DNA from: Colwellia sp. PAMC 21821
Lineage (GTDB): Bacteria; Pseudomonadota; Gammaproteobacteria; Enterobacterales; Alteromonadaceae
Length of the DNA stretch: 64,000 nucleotides
Direction of reading: 5' to 3'
Assembly: GCF_002077175.1 (NCBI RefSeq)
Contig: NZ_CP014943.1
Location: 3,410,001-3,474,000 of the forward strand
The position numbers and the translations under genes were made by a program. This document shows positions 59,675 through 64,000 of this stretch, piece after piece. Position 1 is the stretch's first letter, and the number at the start of each line of letters is the position of its first letter. The notes under the pieces were generated by a model, which saw nothing but the letters and a program-made list of their open reading frames with translations, did not search any database and had not been told where the DNA came from.

Positions 59675-59683
59675 GGTCAGATA
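59675..59683. repeat. 9-bp target duplication, left copy
   Basis: GGTCAGATA directly before the left end of the IS4-family element. The identical nine bases follow its right end at 61018-61026. Confidence 0.9.
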
Positions 59684-61017
59684 CTGACCTATCCCCACAA
59701 ATAAACGATAAGAATCAATAAAATAATTTAAAAAGCAGGGAACATTCATGACGTTTAGTGATCAGATCTATCGCCAAACAAATACAACCAGGAAACGCCA
59801 TGAATGTCCGCTCTATTTTGAAGAAAACAATTACGCTTGTCACCCCTAAAATGCACGCCCGTCGCAGAACTTCATTAATAAGTTCAGTTGATAGCTTATT
59901 AAATGGTGCCTCAGCCACGGTGACTAACCTTGGTAGAGGAATAAATTCTAAAGCAAAAGAAAAGCACCGGATAAAACGCGCTGATAGATTGTTATCTAAC
60001 ACCAATTTACAAAATGAGTCCTTTTCTATTTACCAAGAACTCGCCAAATACACGGTTGGCAAAGCCAAGCGGCCGATTATCTTAGTCGATTGGTCCGATT
60101 TAGATGAGTATAAAGGCCATTTCTTACTGCGCGCTACTTTAGCGTCACATGGAAGAGGTATATGTGTTTATGAAGAAGTGCACGACATTAGCACTAAAGA
60201 AAAACCCCAAACGCACATTAAATTTTTGAGCCATTTAGCAAAGGTTATCGATAAAGACTGCTGCCCTATTATTGTCAGTGATGCAGGATTTAAAACACCT
60301 TGGTTTCGATCGGTATCAGCTAGGGGCTGGGATTATGTAGGAAGAGCACGTTTGCCGAACTTCTATAGTTTAGATGATTCAAATTGGCAGAGCATTACCC
60401 ATTTTTACAAACGGGCAACCACCTGTCCGACGTCTTATTCTGGGACCATTGCCAGAAGCAATCCTTTGAAATGTCGATTAGTACTTTATAAGCAGAAAAA
60501 GAAAGGAAGAAAAGATATGAATCAACTAGGTGCACCGAGGAAATCAAAAACCTCAAAGACTTATAGAAAGTCAGGAAACGACCCATGGCTATTGGCTACA
60601 TCGTTGCCACAGGGGAAACAATTAGCAAAACGAGTCATGAAAATTTATCGTTTACGTATGCAAATTGAAGAAGGATTTCGAGATATGAAAAGTCATCAAT
60701 TCGGGCAAGGATTTGAGTACAATAAAACAACTAAAACGAGTAGATTATCCATACTCATTCTATTATCAAGCATTGCGCACTGGTTATTAATGGCGATAGG
60801 ATTAGCGACAAAAAATGAGAATAAACATAGGCAATACCAAGCTAACAGCTTGAAGAGTGACACAATACTATCGCTGCATTTTATTGGACTGCGCGTTGTT
60901 GCGGACAGGTATGCAAAGTTAACGATAAAGACGTTTTTAAAAGCGGTCAGGCAGCTCCACTTATTTGGTGGAGCTTATATCATTGAGAGACTCTGATATT
61001 TTGTGGGGATCGCTCAG
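59684..61017 (+). mobile_element. IS4 family, IS10-like insertion sequence
   Basis: A 1334-bp element. The left end is CTGACCTATCCCCACAAA and the reverse complement of the right end is CTGAGCGATCCCCACAAA, which agree at 16 of 18 positions. They resemble IS10 ends (CTGAGAGATCCCC). The exact 9-bp target duplication on both sides is as expected for this group. The right end keeps a GATC, the Dam site that regulates IS10. The transposase frame is intact, so the element is probably recent and possibly active. Confidence 0.92.
59800..60996 (+). CDS. IS4-family (IS10-like) DDE transposase
   Basis: A 398-residue transposase, close to IS10 (402). The three catalytic acids fall in ILVDWSDL (about residue 97), IIVSDAGFKTPWF (about 164) and the Y(2)R(3)E(6)K signature YRLRMQIEEGFRDMKS (about residue 292), which is diagnostic for the IS4 family. 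The ATG at 59800 has AGGA eight bases upstream; a longer frame from 59758 has no support. Confidence 0.93.
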   Translation: MNVRSILKKTITLVTPKMHARRRTSLISSVDSLLNGASATVTNLGRGINSKAKEKHRIKRADRLLSNTNLQNESFSIYQELAKYTVGKAKRPIILVDWSDLDEYKGHFLLRATLASHGRGICVYEEVHDISTKEKPQTHIKFLSHLAKVIDKDCCPIIVSDAGFKTPWFRSVSARGWDYVGRARLPNFYSLDDSNWQSITHFYKRATTCPTSYSGTIARSNPLKCRLVLYKQKKKGRKDMNQLGAPRKSKTSKTYRKSGNDPWLLATSLPQGKQLAKRVMKIYRLRMQIEEGFRDMKSHQFGQGFEYNKTTKTSRLSILILLSSIAHWLLMAIGLATKNENKHRQYQANSLKSDTILSLHFIGLRVVADRYAKLTIKTFLKAVRQLHLFGGAYIIERL

Positions 61018-61026
61018 GGTCAGATA
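61018..61026. repeat. 9-bp target duplication, right copy
   Basis: GGTCAGATA directly after the right end of the IS4-family element, identical to 59675-59683. Confidence 0.9.
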
Positions 61027-61153
61027 CACATTAATTTTTAGCTACCTGATATCCTCTAAAACGAGCAACATGGTCAAGCTCTGTGCTCAACTTATACCAA
61101 TCTGCACAAAGATGTGATCTAATGCTATTTATTTTTGAAGCAGATACCACGTT

Positions 61154-61642
61154 TTGGAACAACTCACCTCAGTAGATTTACTCAAGTTATCACGAAAGGA
61201 ACAAAATGGGCGAAAGCGTATGCGTTTGCTTGCTGTCTCATACTTTTTAGATGGTCTGAGCAGAACCGATATATCAACGACATTAAAAGTCGCTCGTTCA
61301 AGTGTTAATCGTTGGGTCACTGCATATTTGTCAAAAGGCTTGTCGGGCCTTGATAGTGTTAGCCCGAAAGGAAGACCGTCCATGCTTTCTCCAAAGCAAC
61401 TCAGCCAACTTGCTCAATACGTTGAAAATCAGAGTTGCTCAGCTGAGGGAGGTCGACTTATGGGGCAAGACTTTTGTACCTTTATCAAAAAAGAATTCGA
61501 CATAGATTATCATCGAGATCATGTATATAAAATACTGAAGAAACTAGGATACTCCTGGATAACAAGCCGCTCCAAGCATCCTAAGCAATCACAAAGCGTC
61601 CAGGACGTTTTTAAAAAGCTTCCAGATGGAAACGATCCTTAA
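61154..61642 (+). CDS. IS630 transposase, N-terminal frame (orfA), outer copy
   Basis: A 162-residue frame, TTG start, identical to orfA of the inner copy. It holds the helix-turn-helix DNA-binding region (LSRTDISTTLKVARSSVNRWV) and a second winged-helix-like part ending HVYKILKKLGYSW. The catalytic residues are in the next frame, shifted by one base. Only the DNA-binding half can be made from this copy because the second frame is broken by insertion. Confidence 0.87.
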   Translation: MEQLTSVDLLKLSRKEQNGRKRMRLLAVSYFLDGLSRTDISTTLKVARSSVNRWVTAYLSKGLSGLDSVSPKGRPSMLSPKQLSQLAQYVENQSCSAEGGRLMGQDFCTFIKKEFDIDYHRDHVYKILKKLGYSWITSRSKHPKQSQSVQDVFKKLPDGNDP

Positions 61643-61764
61643 CATCCCCTTTAATATTAGCTTAGATAAAGTTGATGTTTGGTTTCAAGATGAAGCACGA
61701 TTCGGCCAGCAAAATACAACAACAAGGTTATGGGCGAAAACGGGTAGTAGACCTAGAGCAGTAA
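61626..61764 (+). pseudogene. IS630 orfB 5' fragment, outer copy
   Basis: The start of the catalytic frame, METILNIPF to GSRPRAV, including the first catalytic aspartate in VDVWFQDEARFGQQ. It is cut by the inner IS630 copy. The missing part resumes at 62875. Confidence 0.88.
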
Positions 61765-61823
61765 TACCAATCTGCACAAAGATGTGATCTAATGCTATTT
61801 ATTTTTGAAGCAGATACCACGTT

Positions 61824-62312
61824 TTGGAACAACTCACCTCAGTAGATTTACTCAAGTTATCACGAAAGGAACAAAATGGGCGAAAGCGTATGCGTTTGCT
61901 TGCTGTCTCATACTTTTTAGATGGTCTGAGCAGAACCGATATATCAACGACATTAAAAGTCGCTCGTTCAAGTGTTAATCGTTGGGTCACTGCATATTTG
62001 TCAAAAGGCTTGTCGGGCCTTGATAGTGTTAGCCCGAAAGGAAGACCGTCCATGCTTTCTCCAAAGCAACTCAGCCAACTTGCTCAATACGTTGAAAATC
62101 AGAGTTGCTCAGCTGAGGGAGGTCGACTTATGGGGCAAGACTTTTGTACCTTTATCAAAAAAGAATTCGACATAGATTATCATCGAGATCATGTATATAA
62201 AATACTGAAGAAACTAGGATACTCCTGGATAACAAGCCGCTCCAAGCATCCTAAGCAATCACAAAGCGTCCAGGACGTTTTTAAAAAGCTTCCAGATGGA
62301 AACGATCCTTAA
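61824..62312 (+). CDS. IS630 transposase, N-terminal frame (orfA), inner copy
   Basis: A 162-residue frame, the DNA-binding half of the transposase, TTG start. It ends ...DVFKKLPDGNDP. The catalytic half begins 17 bases before this stop in the +1 frame, so a complete transposase needs a +1 (or -2) shift or transcriptional slippage at the T5-A5 run (62279-62288), or the two halves act as separate proteins. Confidence 0.87.
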   Translation: MEQLTSVDLLKLSRKEQNGRKRMRLLAVSYFLDGLSRTDISTTLKVARSSVNRWVTAYLSKGLSGLDSVSPKGRPSMLSPKQLSQLAQYVENQSCSAEGGRLMGQDFCTFIKKEFDIDYHRDHVYKILKKLGYSWITSRSKHPKQSQSVQDVFKKLPDGNDP

Positions 62313-62856
62313 CATCCCCTTTAATATTAGCTTAGATAAAGTTGATGTTTGGTTTCAAGATGAAGCACGATTCGGCCAGCAAAATACAACAACAAGGTTA
62401 TGGGCGAAAACGGGTAGTAGACCTAGAGCAGTAAGACAACAACAGTTCGAATATGCATACATGTTCGGGGCTGTTTGTCCTTCGACAGGCGCTACAGAGG
62501 CATTGATCTCACCTGTAATGAATAAAGACGTTATGAAAAAGCATTTAGAACAAATATCACAGGCGACACCCGAAGGTAGATATGCTGTTGTAGTAATGGA
62601 TGGCGCTGGTTGGCATACGGAAGACACATTTGAAGATTTAAAAAATCTAACCATGATCAAGTTACCCCCTTATTCCCCAGAGTTAAACCCAATTGAGCAA
62701 GTGTGGCAATGGCTAAGACAAAACTGCTTGGCCAATAGATGTTTTAATGGCTATGAAAATATAGTTGATGAATGCAGCAATGCTTGGAATATCTTCAGAA
62801 GTGACATAAAAAGAGTAATGTCGTTATGCAATCGTGACTGGATTAATCTGATTTAA
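62296..62856 (+). CDS. IS630 transposase, catalytic frame (orfB), inner copy
   Basis: A 186-residue frame with the DDE catalytic domain: VDVWFQDEARFGQQ (first Asp), AVVVMDGAGWHTE (second Asp) and LPPYSPELNPIEQVWQWLR (Glu). These are diagnostic for the IS630/Tc1-mariner group. It overlaps orfA by 17 bases with its own ATG at 62296. Confidence 0.88.
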   Translation: METILNIPFNISLDKVDVWFQDEARFGQQNTTTRLWAKTGSRPRAVRQQQFEYAYMFGAVCPSTGATEALISPVMNKDVMKKHLEQISQATPEGRYAVVVMDGAGWHTEDTFEDLKNLTMIKLPPYSPELNPIEQVWQWLRQNCLANRCFNGYENIVDECSNAWNIFRSDIKRVMSLCNRDWINLI

Positions 62857-62874
62857 TGCTTATGCAGATTGGTA

Positions 62875-63299
62875 TAAGACAACAACAGTTCGAATATGCA
62901 TACATGTTCGGGGCTGTTTGTCCTTCGACAGGCGCTACAGAGGCATTGATCTCACCTGTAATGAATAAAGACGTTATGAAAAAGCATTTAGAACAAATAT
63001 CACAGGCGACACCCGAAGGTAGATATGCTGTTGTAGTAATGGATGGCGCTGGTTGGCATACGGAAGACACATTTGAAGATTTAAAAAATCTAACCATGAT
63101 CAAGTTACCCCCTTATTCCCCAGAGTTAAACCCAATTGAGCAAGTGTGGCAATGGCTAAGACAAAACTGCTTGGCCAATAGATGTTTTAATGGCTATGAA
63201 AATATAGTTGATGAATGCAGCAATGCTTGGAATATCTTCAGAAGTGACATAAAAAGAGTAATGTCGTTATGCAATCGTGACTGGATTAATCTGATTTAA
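62875..63299 (+). pseudogene. IS630 orfB 3' fragment, outer copy
   Basis: The remainder of the outer copy's catalytic frame, from RQQQFEYAYMFG to the C-terminal NRDWINLI, identical to the inner copy. The inner element's right end supplies an ATG at 62856 that would read into it, but the product would lack the first catalytic aspartate. Confidence 0.85.
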
Positions 63300-63317
63300 T
63301 GCTTATGCAGATTGGTA

Positions 63318-63709
63318 TAAGACATAATAAAGCTATAATTTTTGAGCTGTCTTAGCCACAAGATATCAGTGACTGCTAGATTTTTACTGACAGCTTTGAG
63401 TTTAAAACTATTTACTTTAATAATTAGTTGTTCAGGACAATATGCTACTGCATGGTCTAAAGGGTGGTATCCATAAAGTGATAATGATTAAATAACGCAA
63501 GTGTAGGCTGCTTTAATCATAGGTAATGATCAAATAATTAATGAGATTATTATAAGTTATCATTTAATCATTAATTTTCTATTCTACGATTATCTATGCT
63601 GTGATTAGCACAGTTAGTTAATATTAATGGATAAACTATTGTAGTTGATTAGGTATTAGGAATTACGTATTACTCTTTTATTTGACAGGTTCAATATCAA
63701 AATGACAAT
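63318..63709. other. Non-coding region right of the IS cluster
   Basis: About 390 AT-rich bases with no gene I can support. A TAAGACA...TGTCTTA inverted repeat near 63318-63350 and an ATTAATGA...TCATTAAT repeat near 63540-63575 are the only structures noticed. Confidence 0.45.
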
Positions 63710-63740
63710 AAAAAAAGGGAAAGTACATGCGTACTTTCCC
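63710..63740 (-). terminator. Terminator of the partial secreted-protein gene
   Basis: A perfect 10-bp stem GGGAAAGTAC / GTACTTTCCC with loop ATGC. Read on the reverse strand it ends in seven T. It lies 38 bases past the stop codon at 63778. Confidence 0.85.
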
Positions 63741-63777
63741 TAATTAATGCACTAGTTGGGTTCTAGTTATAAATCAT

Positions 63778-64000
63778 TTATGGGTTGTACGTTACATCTA
63801 AGCTAACACCACTTGCGGCAGAATATCCGTAAATACCAATGTGCCATGTATCTGCAATAGGGGTAGTAAATGTACATGCTTCTGTATTACCACTTTTATA
63901 TGGACGACAGTCATAAGTTGATGACGTTGGTTTTGCACCACGACGGATATATAAATCAGCATCGCCTGAGCCACCACTCATATTAAAATCAAGTGTCGAC
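63778..64000 (-). CDS. C-terminal PPC domain of a secreted protein (probably a peptidase), partial
   Basis: The last 73 codons of a gene that enters from beyond the window. They encode DFNMSGGSGDADLYIRRGAKP, SSTYDCRPYKSGNTEACTF and TWHIGIYGYSAASGVSLDVTY. This is the bacterial pre-peptidase C-terminal (PPC) domain, a calcium-binding beta fold at the end of many secreted serine and metallopeptidases of marine gammaproteobacteria. The two cysteines (YDCRPY, EACTF) usually pair. The catalytic domain is not in the window, so the peptidase type is unknown. Confidence 0.8.
   Translation of the reverse strand, partial: STLDFNMSGGSGDADLYIRRGAKPTSSTYDCRPYKSGNTEACTFTTPIADTWHIGIYGYSAASGVSLDVTYNP

Larger units (their letters stand above)
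61765..62874 (+). mobile_element. IS630 family insertion sequence, inner copy
   Basis: An intact 1110-bp copy with ends TACCAATCTGCACAA and the complementary TTATGCAGATTGGTA. It is nested in the outer copy in the same orientation, at TAA in GCAGTAAGAC; the TAA is present on both sides. By eye the two copies are identical throughout the shared parts. Confidence 0.92.
61095..63317 (+). mobile_element. IS630 family insertion sequence, outer copy, interrupted by a second copy
   Basis: The left end TACCAATCTGCACAA (61095) and the reverse complement of the right end, TACCAATCTGCATAA (63317), match at 14 of 15 positions, and TA flanks both ends as expected of IS630. Without the inner copy the element is about 1110 bp. 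It is cut at 61764/62875, inside its second open frame. Confidence 0.9.

Noticed and set aside
62856..63299. 147-codon frame starting in the inner IS630 right end
   Set aside because: It is the 3' part of the outer orfB fused to the end of the inner element; not a separate gene.

Overview
The window looks like chromosomal DNA of a marine gammaproteobacterium of the Alteromonadales, most probably Colwelliaceae (Colwellia/Thalassotalea type). The basis is the AT-rich base composition, the 16S rRNA, the protein families, and gene orders such as ribF-ileS-lspA-fkpB-ispH followed by type IV minor pilins. This placement comes from reading the sequence; no database search was run.

Layout. 1-12 kb: a truncated M1 aminopeptidase lipoprotein, an AzlCD amino-acid exporter, an exported M18 aminopeptidase, a PlsC-type acyltransferase, a GNAT, hpf, arfB, nudC, a divergent LysR regulator/dadA pair around a perfect palindrome, a GlyGly-CTERM cyclophilin and a second signal peptidase I. 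12-28 kb: an unrecognised secreted protein, a TrmH-type methyltransferase, a cold-shock protein, zapE, a DUF2884 protein, a DTW-domain tRNA enzyme, DUF3010, an M3 peptidase lipoprotein, a transglutaminase-like/TPR lipoprotein, a TlpA-like thioredoxin, a GMC oxidoreductase, an IS110/IS1111-type element inside a MITE-like repeat, an M49-related zinc peptidase lipoprotein and rpsT. 28-36 kb: murJ (interrupted by an apparent 1-nt deletion), ribF, ileS, lspA, fkpB, ispH. 36-44 kb: the type IV pilus minor-pilin cluster pilV-pilW-pilX-pilY1-pilE-tapY2, with two FimT/GspH-type pseudopilins on the opposite strand. 44-53 kb: nadE, glnB, bamD, rluD, pgeF, clpB (with a sigma-32-like promoter), a DUF4124 protein, pssA. 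53-59.6 kb: a complete rRNA operon (16S, tRNA-Ile, tRNA-Ala, 23S, 5S) with two promoters, boxA sites and a terminator. 59.6-63.3 kb: an insertion-sequence cluster directly downstream, made of an IS10-like IS4-family element with an exact 9-bp target duplication and an IS630-family element carrying a second copy of itself. The right edge holds the C-terminal PPC domain of a truncated secreted protein.

How the genes work together. Most of the window is core housekeeping: envelope biogenesis (murJ, lspA, bamD, pssA, lepB), translation and ribosome maintenance (ileS, rpsT, hpf, arfB, rluD, rRNA), and cofactors (ribF, nadE, nudC, ispH). Several exported or lipid-anchored peptidases fit a life on proteinaceous marine organic matter. 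The accessory signal lies in the mobile DNA. The IS1111-type element sits inside a repeat related to one near 3.3 kb, and its long 3' non-coding end carries a 9-nt segment complementary to the target flank, as expected of a bridge/seekRNA guide. I see no CRISPR array, prophage, toxin-antitoxin pair or defence island.
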